64,000 nt of DNA from DASPJR01 sp035628505 (GCA_035628505.1 DASPJR010000114.1:50482-114481), one strand, 5' to 3'. Shown: positions 16,093 to 25,083, counted from the first letter of the stretch. Numbers and translations: made by a program. The notes: generated by a model from the letters alone, not told the origin.

Positions 16093-17349
16093 GTGACTAT
16101 GTCTGACCCTGTCAGCCAACATCCATTCCCAGCGTACATAGGTAGCGACCCGTACGTATTTGTCAGTTATTCCCACCGCGATAAGACTCTCGTTTATCCA
16201 CTGATCGCGCGCCTGCACCAGAAAGGCTGCCGCATCTGGTACGACGAAGGCATCGAAGCCAGCAGCCGCTGGACGCAGGCCATTGCCGAAAAACTCGCGG
16301 GCAGCGCACAGTTCCTGATCTTTCTGTCGCGGAACGCAAGCCAGTCGCAGCACGTCAATGACGAGCTCGATTTTGCACGCCACAAGAAAAAAGAATTGTT
16401 AATCGTTTATCTGGAAGAGTTCGAACGTTCAGACGATTTGCAGCTGCGTATCGGATCAGTTCAGGCACTCATCAGTGAGCCGCAATCCGAGCGCTTCTGG
16501 GAGAAGCTCACGCGCGCCATTCATGCGAACGTTTGGTCCAGCGAGAACAGTGAATCCAAGCCGGCATCATCCAGCATCTCCCCAACTGACCTGGTGTGGA
16601 GCCGCCATTATCCACGCGTCGTCAGGATGCTTAAGCTGCTCGAACAACATCGTTTTTCCGCGCTTCGTAAAGTAGTTCTAAACCGTCTTGAGGACACGTT
16701 TCATTGGCCGCGAGAGCGCGCGCAGCTTGCTGACTTTGTGCTGGGCGAACTCGTGAACAATAGTTTCGAGCACGGCTGTGCCGGAGATGGAAGCAAGGAA
16801 GTGCGGCTAGAGCTCGAGATAAAGGACAACTTTCTGGAGATCACCGTCCAGGATGAGGGGCAAGGTTTTGACTTGGCCTCCGTGCTGGAAAGGAAGGGCA
16901 CTCCACGCGATTTACGCGGACGGGGATTAAAGCTGATTTACAACGCCTGTTTGAGCCTTGTTGCCGCGGACTGCGGGCGCACAGTGCGCGCGGTTGTCGA
17001 GAAAATGCCGTGGGCTGTCACGCGCTACTTTGAAGAACAGAACGTGACGCTGATTCCATTACCGGAGTCGTTGGATTATACGACTGTCGAACGGCTGAAC
17101 GAGATCATCAGCCGAATCTTAAAAAAAAATCATTACCGGATTGTTCTGGATTGCGAGGCCTGCAGGCATTGTTCGTCGACGGGTCTCGGCTTTTTTCTAA
17201 ATCTCTCCAGCGAATGCGACGAAAAGGGGGGCAAGCTCGTGCTCTTCGGAGTTGGTGCTCCGATCTCGAACGTGCTGGAGATGCTTGGAATCGATGTATT
17301 GAGCACCGCGCCCGATCTGCCGTCCGCACTCGCGTTGTTCGAGAAGTAA
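16093..17349 (+). CDS. TIR domain - GHKL ATPase - STAS domain fusion protein
   Basis: A 418-residue three-domain protein. Residues about 20-150 are a TIR domain: VFVSYSHRDKTLVYPLIARL, RIWYDEGIEASSRW, FLIFLSRNASQSQHVNDEL with the acidic residue of the fifth box. Residues about 180-300 are a RsbW/SpoIIAB-type GHKL ATPase with N box ELVNNSFEHG (E219), G1 box DEGQGF (D254) and G2 box RGRGLKLI. Residues about 305-418 are a STAS anti-sigma-antagonist domain, with serines in CSSTGLGFF (about 359-365) where SpoIIAA/RsbV carry the phosphorylated serine. It is likely a cytoplasmic regulator coupling a TIR signal to partner switching. GTG 16093 or ATG 16099 may be the start (AGGA at 16084-16087). Confidence 0.85.
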   Translation: MTMSDPVSQHPFPAYIGSDPYVFVSYSHRDKTLVYPLIARLHQKGCRIWYDEGIEASSRWTQAIAEKLAGSAQFLIFLSRNASQSQHVNDELDFARHKKKELLIVYLEEFERSDDLQLRIGSVQALISEPQSERFWEKLTRAIHANVWSSENSESKPASSSISPTDLVWSRHYPRVVRMLKLLEQHRFSALRKVVLNRLEDTFHWPRERAQLADFVLGELVNNSFEHGCAGDGSKEVRLELEIKDNFLEITVQDEGQGFDLASVLERKGTPRDLRGRGLKLIYNACLSLVAADCGRTVRAVVEKMPWAVTRYFEEQNVTLIPLPESLDYTTVERLNEIISRILKKNHYRIVLDCEACRHCSSTGLGFFLNLSSECDEKGGKLVLFGVGAPISNVLEMLGIDVLSTAPDLPSALALFEK

Positions 17350-17434
17350 ACACTTCGCCGCTCTCATCACTTGATCATAAACACATCTTTGATCTGATTG
17401 ACATGCCTACAGGCAGAGTGCAGGAGCAATACTC

Positions 17435-18484
17435 ATGAGACGACGCACCTTTCTTTCACTCACCGCAGCAGCCGCGTGCCTGAGCCAAGTGCGCGCCGAC
17501 GAAAAGCGTGTTCGTGTCGGTCTGATCGGTACCGCTCACAGCCATGCTGCGGGAAAGCTGGAGTCGCTGCGCAAGCAGCAGCAGATTTTTGAAGTCGTGG
17601 GCGCGGTCGAGCCCGATGAAGCGCGGCGCAAACAGGCGGCTGCGACAAAAACCTATGAAGGACTTGCGTGGCTGACGGAGCGCGAGCTGCTCGAGCAGAA
17701 AATTGATGCGGTTGTCATCGAATCGAGCATCGCCGAATTTGTTCCCACTGCACTGCGCTGCGCGGCGGCGGGCGTGCATATGCATGTGGAAAAGCCCGCC
17801 GGGCCGTCGATGCCTGAATTCAGAAGACTCGCCGGGCTCTGCCGCGAGAAAAAGCTCGTGCTGCAGCTGGGCTACATGCTGCGCTATAACCCGGCATTCG
17901 AATTCTGCTATCGTGCGGCAAAAGAAGGCTGGCTGGGAACCATTCACGAATTACACGGCGTGATCGGCAGCAACATTGGCACGGCCGCGCGCAAAAACTG
18001 GGCGCTTTATCCCGGCGGCGCGATGTTCGAACTCGGCGCCCACATGATCGATTCAGCCGTGATGGTGCTCGGCAAGCCAACTGCGGTGCATTCTTTTTTA
18101 AGGCGCTCGCGGCCCCAGCAGGATTCGCTCGCCGACAGCACGCTGGCTGTGCTCGAATACCCGCACGCGACGGCGACGATTCGGAGTGCTGCGATCGATG
18201 CCGAGGCCGGCGCGCGGCGAACATTCAGCATTCATGGAGACAAAGGCAGCGTCACGATTCTGCCAATTGAACCGCCGAATCTGAAAATGACGCTGCTTGA
18301 GCCCGCGGGCGATTACCCGAAGGGAACGCACGCGATCAAACTTGCGCCGATGACTGGCCGCTACGATGCGCAGCTGGCTCATTTCACAAAGATGATTCGC
18401 GGCGAGGCCTCAGGTCTGCGCGAAGATCACGACGTGGACGTTCACGAGACGCTGCTGCGCGCCAGCGGAATGCCTATTGAATGA
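17435..18484 (+). CDS. Gfo/Idh/MocA family oxidoreductase with twin-arginine leader
   Basis: A 349-residue NAD(P)-dependent sugar oxidoreductase-like protein. The N-terminus MRRRTFLSLTAAAACLSQ is a Tat-type leader, so it probably acts outside the cytoplasm, as many planctomycete and verrucomicrobial homologues do. The Rossmann motif appears as RVGLIGTAHSHAAGK, and HMHVEKPAGPSMPEF carries the EKP signature of the family. The C-terminal part has the beta-sheet domain with GAMFELGAHMIDSA. The substrate is unknown. AGGAG at 17422-17426 precedes the ATG. A hairpin terminator follows at once. Confidence 0.85.
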   Translation: MRRRTFLSLTAAAACLSQVRADEKRVRVGLIGTAHSHAAGKLESLRKQQQIFEVVGAVEPDEARRKQAAATKTYEGLAWLTERELLEQKIDAVVIESSIAEFVPTALRCAAAGVHMHVEKPAGPSMPEFRRLAGLCREKKLVLQLGYMLRYNPAFEFCYRAAKEGWLGTIHELHGVIGSNIGTAARKNWALYPGGAMFELGAHMIDSAVMVLGKPTAVHSFLRRSRPQQDSLADSTLAVLEYPHATATIRSAAIDAEAGARRTFSIHGDKGSVTILPIEPPNLKMTLLEPAGDYPKGTHAIKLAPMTGRYDAQLAHFTKMIRGEASGLREDHDVDVHETLLRASGMPIE

Positions 18485-18485
18485 A

Positions 18486-18516
18486 AAAGCATGGACGCGT
18501 GCGGCCCATGCTTTCT
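18486..18516. terminator. Hairpin after the oxidoreductase gene, likely bidirectional terminator
   Basis: AAAGCATGG (18486-18494) pairs with CCATGCTTT (18506-18514) around an 11-base loop and is followed by CTC. It begins two bases after the stop codon. The convergent gene ends at 18543, so it can serve both directions. Confidence 0.6.
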
Positions 18517-18542
18517 CGAAGAAGAAAGAAACTTAGACTGAC

Positions 18543-18884
18543 TTATGCCTGTTCGTCGAACGCCTCGTACGCCATACCTGCGTGTGTGAACGCGGCGCCG
18601 GCGCTGAGTGCGATGGCGACGAGGATCGCCTCGCTGACTTCCGCTTCGCTCGCGCCTGCTTTCTTCGCGGCCTTCACGTGGTGGTCAATGCAGTACGGAC
18701 ACTTGGTGGCGTGTCCGACGGCAATGGCGATGAGTTCCTTCGTCTTCGCCGGCAGGACGCCTTCGCCGACGGCCTTGGCCATGAAGGTATTCATCGCGGC
18801 AACTGTTTCGCCGGCGTTGGGGCTGCCGGCCTTGAGGCGGCGGAGCTGCTTGACGCTGGCTTTCTGATAAAAACTATCGGCCAT
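18543..18884 (-). CDS. AhpD-like / carboxymuconolactone decarboxylase family protein
   Basis: A 113-residue all-helical protein of the CMD/AhpD group. The redox motif C62-PY-C65 is followed by IDHH (H69), the CxxC-x3-H arrangement of peroxidase-type AhpD proteins. FMAKAVGEGVLPAKTKELIA and GAAFTHAGMAYEAF are typical flanking helices. It probably detoxifies peroxides or works as a thiol oxidoreductase. AAAAGGAGAG gives a strong ribosome-binding site just upstream. It is a single gene convergent with the Gfo/Idh/MocA gene. Confidence 0.9.
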   Translation of the reverse strand: MADSFYQKASVKQLRRLKAGSPNAGETVAAMNTFMAKAVGEGVLPAKTKELIAIAVGHATKCPYCIDHHVKAAKKAGASEAEVSEAILVAIALSAGAAFTHAGMAYEAFDEQA

Positions 18885-18945
18885 CGAGATCTCTCCTTTT
18901 ATGAGGTTTTCAATGGGATGAGTGTGGCGTCAGCGCGTGCGGCTG

Positions 18946-19938
18946 TCAACGGCGCGAAAGGCAATAAATAATGCCCTGCGCGCGCTCGAGCCACGTGGTG
19001 TAAAACTGGCGGCGCTTGTACATGTGGCGCACGCTTCCGGGCTGGCCGGCCGGATCGTTGACGATCACATCGCCCTGCGGCGAAAAACCAATCACCACAA
19101 CCAGATGTCCCTTCGACTCCGGCAGTGGCGCGCCGTCGAGATCACCCGCTTTCCACGCGTGGCTGACAATTACCGGACGGCCTGCAATAATCTCCGATTC
19201 GAGCTCGCGCAGGCTGCCGGCGCGGCGCACGCAGGCTTCGAGCTTCGCAAGGCGGTGCGCGTACGCGGTGTTGAACGGCCAGTTGCCATAAATTTTTGCG
19301 AGCGGGTCGTATACGCCTTCGGCCACTTCGCGCGTTGATTTGCGAACACCGTAGTACTCGAGCACCATCGCCAGCGACGTGGGACTGCAGATGCGCCCGG
19401 CATCCTGTGTCTCGCTGTATTGCGAGCGCTCCGGCACGCGCAGCACTTCGCCCCACGCGGCCGAAGGCGCATCACCAAACGGCTCGCGCGAGCCGTGCAT
19501 CCAATGCGCAAGCGCCAGCAGCGACAGGCGCGTGCCCGGCAGGGGCATGGCGCGAAGACGGAACGCGTTCGCCGGCTTTGCGAGCACGAGAAGATCGGTG
19601 TCGACGTTTGAGCTGCGCGCGCGGAGCTGCGGATCGTCGCAGGCAATCGCGTGCCAGCTGCCCTGCACTTCCATTTCCAGGCGCACCGGTCCGCTGGCAT
19701 TCCACGAGAGCACCGCGCGGTCAAAAAGCTCGACGGAAATCTCTTCTGTCGTGACGGATTGGGTTGTGTCCATGCGCGCCAGGCAAAGTCCGGGCGTGCT
19801 TTGGAGTGAACAGACCTCAGCGGCAAGCGTGGTCATGAAAAGTGTATCGGCCGCGGCGCTCCGAAAGTAGAGGCGAACGGTGTGCTTTTCTGCTCCGCCC
19901 GATTTGATGCCGCGGGCGATTTGAATTTCGGCGCGCAC
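18946..19938 (-). CDS. C39-like cysteine peptidase family protein
   Basis: A 330-residue protein with a C-terminal papain-like (peptidase C39_2) domain. The catalytic set is visible: C184 in GRICSPTSLAMVLEYYGV, histidine in KGHLVVVIGFSPQG and aspartate in VIVNDPAGQ. The first 170 residues are a beta-rich domain without a recognised name. There is no signal peptide. A GTG at 19938 is the likely start; it lies only 32 bases from the divergent arsR start, so the two share a promoter region. Confidence 0.75.
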   Translation of the reverse strand: MRAEIQIARGIKSGGAEKHTVRLYFRSAAADTLFMTTLAAEVCSLQSTPGLCLARMDTTQSVTTEEISVELFDRAVLSWNASGPVRLEMEVQGSWHAIACDDPQLRARSSNVDTDLLVLAKPANAFRLRAMPLPGTRLSLLALAHWMHGSREPFGDAPSAAWGEVLRVPERSQYSETQDAGRICSPTSLAMVLEYYGVRKSTREVAEGVYDPLAKIYGNWPFNTAYAHRLAKLEACVRRAGSLRELESEIIAGRPVIVSHAWKAGDLDGAPLPESKGHLVVVIGFSPQGDVIVNDPAGQPGSVRHMYKRRQFYTTWLERAQGIIYCLSRR

Positions 19939-19970
19939 AGATGATACTGCTGAAGGACTGAGGTTCCTTC

Positions 19971-20273
19971 ATGGCAGCCCGGAAAGAAAAAGCTCCCGAT
20001 TGCGCCAGCGTGCTTAAGGCGATTGCAGACGAAACACGCCTGGCCGTATTGCAGCAGCTCATGCGCGGCCCGCGCCACGTGGGGGAAATGAACGAGGCGC
20101 TCTCGATTGAGCAGAGCCTTCTCTCGCATCATTTGAAAATCCTGCGCGACTCGGGCCTGGTCACCGCCGAGCGCGACGGCAAAGCGGTGCTCTACCGGCT
20201 CTCTCCGCAGGTCGAAGGCGCGCGCAAAGGCAAGAACATCCATCTCGGCTGCTGCGTGTTGTCGTTCGAGTAA
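19971..20273 (+). CDS. ArsR/SmtB-family transcriptional regulator
   Basis: A 100-residue winged-helix protein. The core reads LKAIADETRLAVLQQLM, SIEQSLLSHHLKILRDSGL and ERDGKAVLYRLSP, the standard ArsR recognition helix and wing. The alpha3 CxC metal site is missing; instead the C-terminus ends HLGCCVLSFE, whose cysteine pair may bind metal. It ends exactly where the convergent CobW-type GTPase ends (20273/20274). It could control the divergent peptidase and perhaps metal supply. Confidence 0.85.
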   Translation: MAARKEKAPDCASVLKAIADETRLAVLQQLMRGPRHVGEMNEALSIEQSLLSHHLKILRDSGLVTAERDGKAVLYRLSPQVEGARKGKNIHLGCCVLSFE

Positions 20274-21377
20274 TCACGCTTGCGCCACGACATCTTTAAA
20301 GCGGTGCGTCGGCTTGGGCCTGCCCGGGCTGAAGCATTCGAGCGTCTCGATACGGGCTTCAATGCCGCACGCGGAAATCACTTTCTCGACGACCGGCCGG
20401 AGCTGCTCGGGTGTAATGTGAACGCGCGCGTTGACGATCAGCAGCGCTTCGGCAGTCGGCTCGCCTTTCTTTCCCTGAACCAGCACGAACGGCATCCCGC
20501 GCGAGCTCGTCAGGTTTCCAACCAGTCCGGTCCCGGGCGCGTTGAGCGAAAGCTTGACGTGAGCCACCTCGGCCTTGAGTGCTGAAAATTCATCCTTGAA
20601 CGCACGCAAAAGATTGAACGCAAAGCCGCGCCACTCGACCGGGGCCTGCGAACGCAGTTTTACCGACGCATTCAGCCAGCCAAGCACCGCCTCGCCATCA
20701 GCGTACGTGTCGTAATCGATCTCAGCGATGCGGGTTCCCGCCGGGCGGTCCTGCTGAATGAGTTCGAGCCACGCGTCGATGCCGTCTCCCGTTATCGCCG
20801 ACACCGCAACGACGGGCGTGCCCGGAAATTTCTTCGCCAGCGCCGCTTTGAGTTCATTGATTTCATCCGGCGTGAGCTGGTCGATCTTGTTGAGGACGAT
20901 GATGTCGGCTTCTTCGAGCTGCTTGCCGTAAATATAGAGAACGCTGTCGGTAAAGACGCTCGCCTTTCCCGAAAGAGCCATGCGCAGCCGCAGCGGATCG
21001 GTGACGACCGAAAAAGGCGCGACGCGGAAGCGGTCGCCGAAGAACTTTTTCACCGGCTGAAGCACGGTCGCGGAAAGATCGGTGCAGCTTCCGACCGGCT
21101 CGCTGATGAGGATGTCTGGCTTGCGTTCGGCCAGGAACTCATCGGTGCGGCCGATCAGCTCGTCGAACTTGCAGCAGAAGCACGCGCCGGCGACTTCCTT
21201 CACGTCGAAGCCCGTCTGCTTGAGCAGCTCGGTGTCGACGAGTTGCGCGGCCTGGTCGTTGGTGATGAAGCCGACCTGCCTGCCCTGCGCGGCCAGACGC
21301 CGGCCAGCCTGGGCCATCAACGTCGTCTTGCCCGCTCCGAGAAATCCGCCCACCAGCACCAGCCGCGCCTTGGACAT
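20274..21377 (-). CDS. CobW/P47K family G3E GTPase (putative metallochaperone)
   Basis: A 367-residue G3E GTPase. Walker A GGFLGAGKTT lies at residues 11-20, the metal-binding CxCC motif at GACFCCKF (C66, C68, C69), then SEPVGSCTDLSATV and the G4 motif LNKID. The C-terminal CobW-C domain is longer than usual and ends in PKPTHRFKDVVAQA. Relatives insert zinc or other metals into client proteins. GGAGGTGA gives a near-perfect ribosome-binding site. The convergent neighbour is ArsR. Confidence 0.88.
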   Translation of the reverse strand: MSKARLVLVGGFLGAGKTTLMAQAGRRLAAQGRQVGFITNDQAAQLVDTELLKQTGFDVKEVAGACFCCKFDELIGRTDEFLAERKPDILISEPVGSCTDLSATVLQPVKKFFGDRFRVAPFSVVTDPLRLRMALSGKASVFTDSVLYIYGKQLEEADIIVLNKIDQLTPDEINELKAALAKKFPGTPVVAVSAITGDGIDAWLELIQQDRPAGTRIAEIDYDTYADGEAVLGWLNASVKLRSQAPVEWRGFAFNLLRAFKDEFSALKAEVAHVKLSLNAPGTGLVGNLTSSRGMPFVLVQGKKGEPTAEALLIVNARVHITPEQLRPVVEKVISACGIEARIETLECFSPGRPKPTHRFKDVVAQA

Positions 21378-21473
21378 GCGTCACCTCCGCCGCGCCATCG
21401 TGACACGAACGGATTTGGCCGCAAGTTCATATGAACAGATATTCAGATCAATTCTCCCCCGCCCTGCCGGTTA

Positions 21474-22442
21474 TTACTCCGGCTGCAGCGTGATCACATC
21501 ATTTCCGGGCAGTGCTTCGTAGCGCACGCTTCCGTTCGCTACTTCTGCACTGCTCTTCTGCGCGCCCTGTGAGATGGAGACTTTCTTCCACGCGGCGGGC
21601 ACCTGCGTGATCAGCGTCAGCGCCGCATCGTAGAACTGCGGATCGGCTTTAGTGCTCAGCTTGAGGGCAATCTTCTTCTCTCCGGCTTCGAGCACTTCGA
21701 CGGTCGCGCTGCTGCGCTCGGTTTCGTACTGGTGAACCGAGATGTGATCGCTGATCCACAGTTTCTCTTTGCGTTCGACGACGCCATTGACGAACTGAAC
21801 AAACGTGGGCATCGAGCAGGCCAGCCATTCGCCGCCCACGCCGTGAAACGCAACCAGATCCTTCTCGCCCTTGGCGATCGCGTCATCGACGATCTTCAGC
21901 ATCTGGTCGGCGGTCTTGAGATTAATTTCGGCAAAGCGCCCGCTGACGTTCGGCCGCTGAACCATGTTGTGTTTCGCGAGCAGTTCTTTGAGCTGCTCAG
22001 GCGTGATCTTCCATTTTTCTTTCGGCACGCCCGGAACGCCGAATGAAATCAAACGCGGCTTTTTGCGCCCTGGAAGAATAGAGTTGATCACGTCGTTGCA
22101 CTTGCTGATCTCCTCTGTGCCGTCGGCCATGTCGAGGATGCCTTTGTGCGTGAACGTGTGATTGCCGTATTCCATGCCTGCCTCGGGAATCGTCTTCTCC
22201 CAGGCGTCCTTCTGCAGCTTCCATCCGCCGCCGCCGGGATTGACATAAAAGGTGGCGATGAGTCCGCGTCCTTTAAGTTCGGGCACGACATTTTTCACCT
22301 GCGTCGTCATGCTGTCGTCAAACATCAGCATGAATGCCGCGGCTTTGTCGAATTTCCACTTCGCCACGCGCGTGCTGCCGGCCGTTTCAGCGCCGCTGCA
22401 TGCGAGCGACAACGTGCAAAGAAAAAGTGCAATCAGTTTCAT
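21474..22442 (-). CDS. Polysaccharide deacetylase (CE4/NodB) family protein
   Basis: A 322-residue exported protein; LFLCTLSLACSGAE is a signal peptide with a possible lipobox (LSLAC). The NodB metal triad is visible: FDDS at residues 41-44 and H95/H99 in NHTFTH. The C-terminal 90 residues form a beta-rich extension (ATVEVLEAGEKKIALKLS). The likely reaction is de-N-acetylation of a glycan, but the substrate is unknown. AAGGAC lies upstream of the ATG. Repeats fill the gap to the next gene. Confidence 0.85.
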   Translation of the reverse strand: MKLIALFLCTLSLACSGAETAGSTRVAKWKFDKAAAFMLMFDDSMTTQVKNVVPELKGRGLIATFYVNPGGGGWKLQKDAWEKTIPEAGMEYGNHTFTHKGILDMADGTEEISKCNDVINSILPGRKKPRLISFGVPGVPKEKWKITPEQLKELLAKHNMVQRPNVSGRFAEINLKTADQMLKIVDDAIAKGEKDLVAFHGVGGEWLACSMPTFVQFVNGVVERKEKLWISDHISVHQYETERSSATVEVLEAGEKKIALKLSTKADPQFYDAALTLITQVPAAWKKVSISQGAQKSSAEVANGSVRYEALPGNDVITLQPE

Positions 22443-22489
22443 CGTAGAGGTCCTTGTTGCGGTGCTGTGCTCACTCCCAATGCAAAAGC

Positions 22490-22550
22490 TTTAACGCCAA
22501 GTACGCCAAGAGCGCCAAGAGCGCCAAGAAAAAATTAAGGGGAACCTTGG
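22490..22550. repeat. Dispersed repeat, family A (CGCCAAG units)
   Basis: TAACGCCAAGTACGCCAAG followed by AGCGCCAAGAGCGCCAAG forms four 9-base CGCCAAG units, and CCTTGGCG closes the other arm about 30 bases later. It is the inverse-complement type of the array at 2.2 kb. Confidence 0.6.
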
Positions 22551-22621
22551 CGATATGAGATTTTGGCTTTTCTCCAGAGTACCTTCATCCGTCACCTGCC
22601 CTGCGGAAATGCTCATGAACG

Positions 22622-22731
22622 ACTTCAACACGGAGACACGGAGGACAGAGGACACAGAGGACACACAGGAACACGGAGTTTCTTAGATTTCCTCCGTGTT
22701 CTCCGTGAACTCCGCGCCTCCGTGTTGAAGT
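22622..22731. repeat. Dispersed inverted repeat, family A (ACACGGAG units)
   Basis: ACTTCAACACGGAG (22622-22635) and CTCCGTGTTGAAGT (22718-22731) are perfect inverse complements. Between them lie GGACAGAGGACACAGAGGAC and, on the other side, CTCCGTGTTCTCCGTG. The whole 110-base element can fold into a long imperfect hairpin. With the previous element it fills the 346-base gap between the deacetylase and the propeller gene, where I see no gene. Confidence 0.75.
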
Positions 22732-22788
22732 TGTGAATCCGTTCTGACGCTTTTCTACAGAGCACCGTCACCCGTCACCTGTCACCCG

Positions 22789-25083
22789 TCATGGTATTTT
22801 GTTGACTGTGCTATTGATCTCGTAATTCACCGCGGCACCATCGGCCGCGCTGAGCTTAAATTTGATGACGAGATTGGTCACCACCTGCAAACCCGAAATC
22901 TCCAGCGAGACTGTTTTGCCATCCGCGGAAAGCGTCGCGCTCTTAATGGTCAGCGGGTCGCGCGCTTTTTTCTTCGGATCAGCGACTGAGAATTCGGGCG
23001 AGCCGTACTCCTTGGTCGCGACGACGTTGAAGACTTCGGCGCTATAGTTCGAAACGTCCGTCGCGGACGCTTTCTCAAGCGCGCTGGCGAAGCCGATCGT
23101 TACGCCTGTCTTCGTCACCTGGTACGAGAGCGGCAGCTGCGCCGGCTTTCCGGTGAAGCGCACGCGCTGCAGGCAGCCGTCCTTTCCGGCCGAGGTCCCC
23201 CACCCTTTCAGCCCGCAGACATAGAACTGCCCGTCGACGGGATTGAAGCGTCCGCGCATGATGCCGCTTGAAAACACGAGCGGCAGTTTCACCGCGGCGG
23301 CCTGAATGAGTGTGCCCGAGCCGCTGAGAGATTCGCTCGTGCCGAGCGGCTCGCGTTCGGTGAGCATATAAAACAGAGCGCACTTGCCGTAGGAGAGCAG
23401 CAGCATCTTGTCTTTCAGCGGGCCGAACTTGTCGCCCGTCACCCACACCTGGCTGCCGCTGGAATTGTCGGCGCCATACGGAAGCCAGCATAGAGCCGGC
23501 TCGCGAGGCGGCGGCGCCGCTTTGCTGGCCGGATCGGGCATGCCATAAAATCCGCCTTTGCGAATGAGATTGAGCGGGCAGAGCGGCGTCCAGTTGCCCT
23601 GGTTGTCGGTGACGGTGATCTCGCCGCGCGGTGAAATGCCGAGCCCGTTCGGCTCGCGGAAGCCGGTGGCGATCACTTCGAGCTTGCTGCCATCTTTCGA
23701 AAGTTTCATCAGCGCTCCGTGATGCGGTGCGTACGGATCGAAATCTTTGCGTCCGGCGAGAGCGGGCGCGCCTTTGGTGAAGTAAAAGTTGCCTTCGGCA
23801 TCAGTCTCAAGGTCGCACGCGAATTCGTGGTAGTTGTCCGTCACGACGCAATCGTTGTTAAACGATTCGTAAAAGTCGGCCTCGCCGTCGTTGTTCAGAT
23901 CATGCAGCCGCACGACGGGCCCGTGATTGAGCACATAGATTTTGCCGTCGACGATTTTGATTCCGAGCGGCTGAAAAAGTCCGGTGGCGAAGCGCTTCCA
24001 CGTGAGTTTTTCGAGTTTCTCCGTGATGCCTGAAACGATCCAGACGTCGCCGCTCCAGGTACACACGGCCGCCCGCCCGTCGGGGAAGAAATCGATCCCG
24101 CCCAGGCGCATCCATGCTTTCCACGGATTGTCTTCGGGAATGGTGAGCGTATCGACTGTGTATGCCCCGTCGTCTTTGCCGAGCGTTCCGGACGTTTCGA
24201 GCTTTTCGGGATAGCGGGCCGGGCCGCCTTTGGTGAGTGCTTCGATGTCTTCGACGTCGCCGGAAAGCAACGCGGCAATTTTTGCGTCGGATCTTCGAGC
24301 GACTGACACTTTGAAACGGACTGGCGACTTTGGAGCGGGAATGTTCAAGACGAGCCGAGTGCCTTCCATCTTGAATGACGCGCCGGCAGGTGTTTTGGAA
24401 TTTCCTGTTCCGGGCGATCCTTCATCGATGTTAACGCCTTCTCCCAGGACTACCGCCAGATCTTTGCTCGACGCGCTGAGCTTAAATGTACGCGTGAACG
24501 CGACGCTGTCGCCGTCGATCTGGACGCCGGGCATCTCAAGAATTTCGCAGTCGCCCACGCGATAAGAGAAGATGACTTTGTTGCCGTGCAGGTAGAGGCC
24601 TTTGTACTGCGCCCAGTCTTTGGGAAGCGGGCCTTCCTTCGGATTGCGAGGATCGGCGAAGCTGCCGTCTTTCGCCCAGCCCGGGCCGGGCTTGGTAGCG
24701 ACGTGCGGCTCGGCGTTGATGTTCGGACCGCGCGCGATATTCCAGCCGCCTTTGAATTGCATGCCGCGGAAATCGCTGAACTCGCCGGTCCACATCGCCG
24801 ACACGCGCATCAGATCCGGATCGAAACAAATGTAGGTGGGAATCTTTGACGTGCCGCCGTGCGGCAGCGGCGAACCTTCGGGGTTGAGGCGAACGGCGAT
24901 GCCCTTAGCCGCGATATTGCCCTTGCCTTGCGCGTAAGACGCCGTGAGGAACGGACCGTAGTCCATCAGTTCGGCACGCGCGGGAGCTTTGGGTGCTGGT
25001 GGTTTTTTGTTGGCCTCGCCGCTGCGGACGACGTTCGCGTAAAGACATAAAGCACAGCACAGCACGAGCAGAACGGATTTCAT
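22789..25083 (-). CDS. Secreted DUF6797-like / PQQ-type beta-propeller protein
   Basis: A 764-residue exported protein (leader VLLVLCCALCLYANVVRS). The N-terminal third matches the DUF6797-like domain of planctomycete and verrucomicrobial proteins (RAELMDYGPFLTASY, AVRLNPEGSPLPHGGTSKI). The middle is a sorbosone-dehydrogenase-like propeller (FATGLFQPLGIKIVDGKIYV, FREPNGLGISPRGEITVTDN). The C-terminal part is an Ig-like strand domain. There is no haem CxxCH motif, unlike many relatives. Its role is probably extracytoplasmic carbohydrate oxidation or binding; this is a family inference. Confidence 0.75.
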   Translation of the reverse strand: MKSVLLVLCCALCLYANVVRSGEANKKPPAPKAPARAELMDYGPFLTASYAQGKGNIAAKGIAVRLNPEGSPLPHGGTSKIPTYICFDPDLMRVSAMWTGEFSDFRGMQFKGGWNIARGPNINAEPHVATKPGPGWAKDGSFADPRNPKEGPLPKDWAQYKGLYLHGNKVIFSYRVGDCEILEMPGVQIDGDSVAFTRTFKLSASSKDLAVVLGEGVNIDEGSPGTGNSKTPAGASFKMEGTRLVLNIPAPKSPVRFKVSVARRSDAKIAALLSGDVEDIEALTKGGPARYPEKLETSGTLGKDDGAYTVDTLTIPEDNPWKAWMRLGGIDFFPDGRAAVCTWSGDVWIVSGITEKLEKLTWKRFATGLFQPLGIKIVDGKIYVLNHGPVVRLHDLNNDGEADFYESFNNDCVVTDNYHEFACDLETDAEGNFYFTKGAPALAGRKDFDPYAPHHGALMKLSKDGSKLEVIATGFREPNGLGISPRGEITVTDNQGNWTPLCPLNLIRKGGFYGMPDPASKAAPPPREPALCWLPYGADNSSGSQVWVTGDKFGPLKDKMLLLSYGKCALFYMLTEREPLGTSESLSGSGTLIQAAAVKLPLVFSSGIMRGRFNPVDGQFYVCGLKGWGTSAGKDGCLQRVRFTGKPAQLPLSYQVTKTGVTIGFASALEKASATDVSNYSAEVFNVVATKEYGSPEFSVADPKKKARDPLTIKSATLSADGKTVSLEISGLQVVTNLVIKFKLSAADGAAVNYEINSTVNKIP

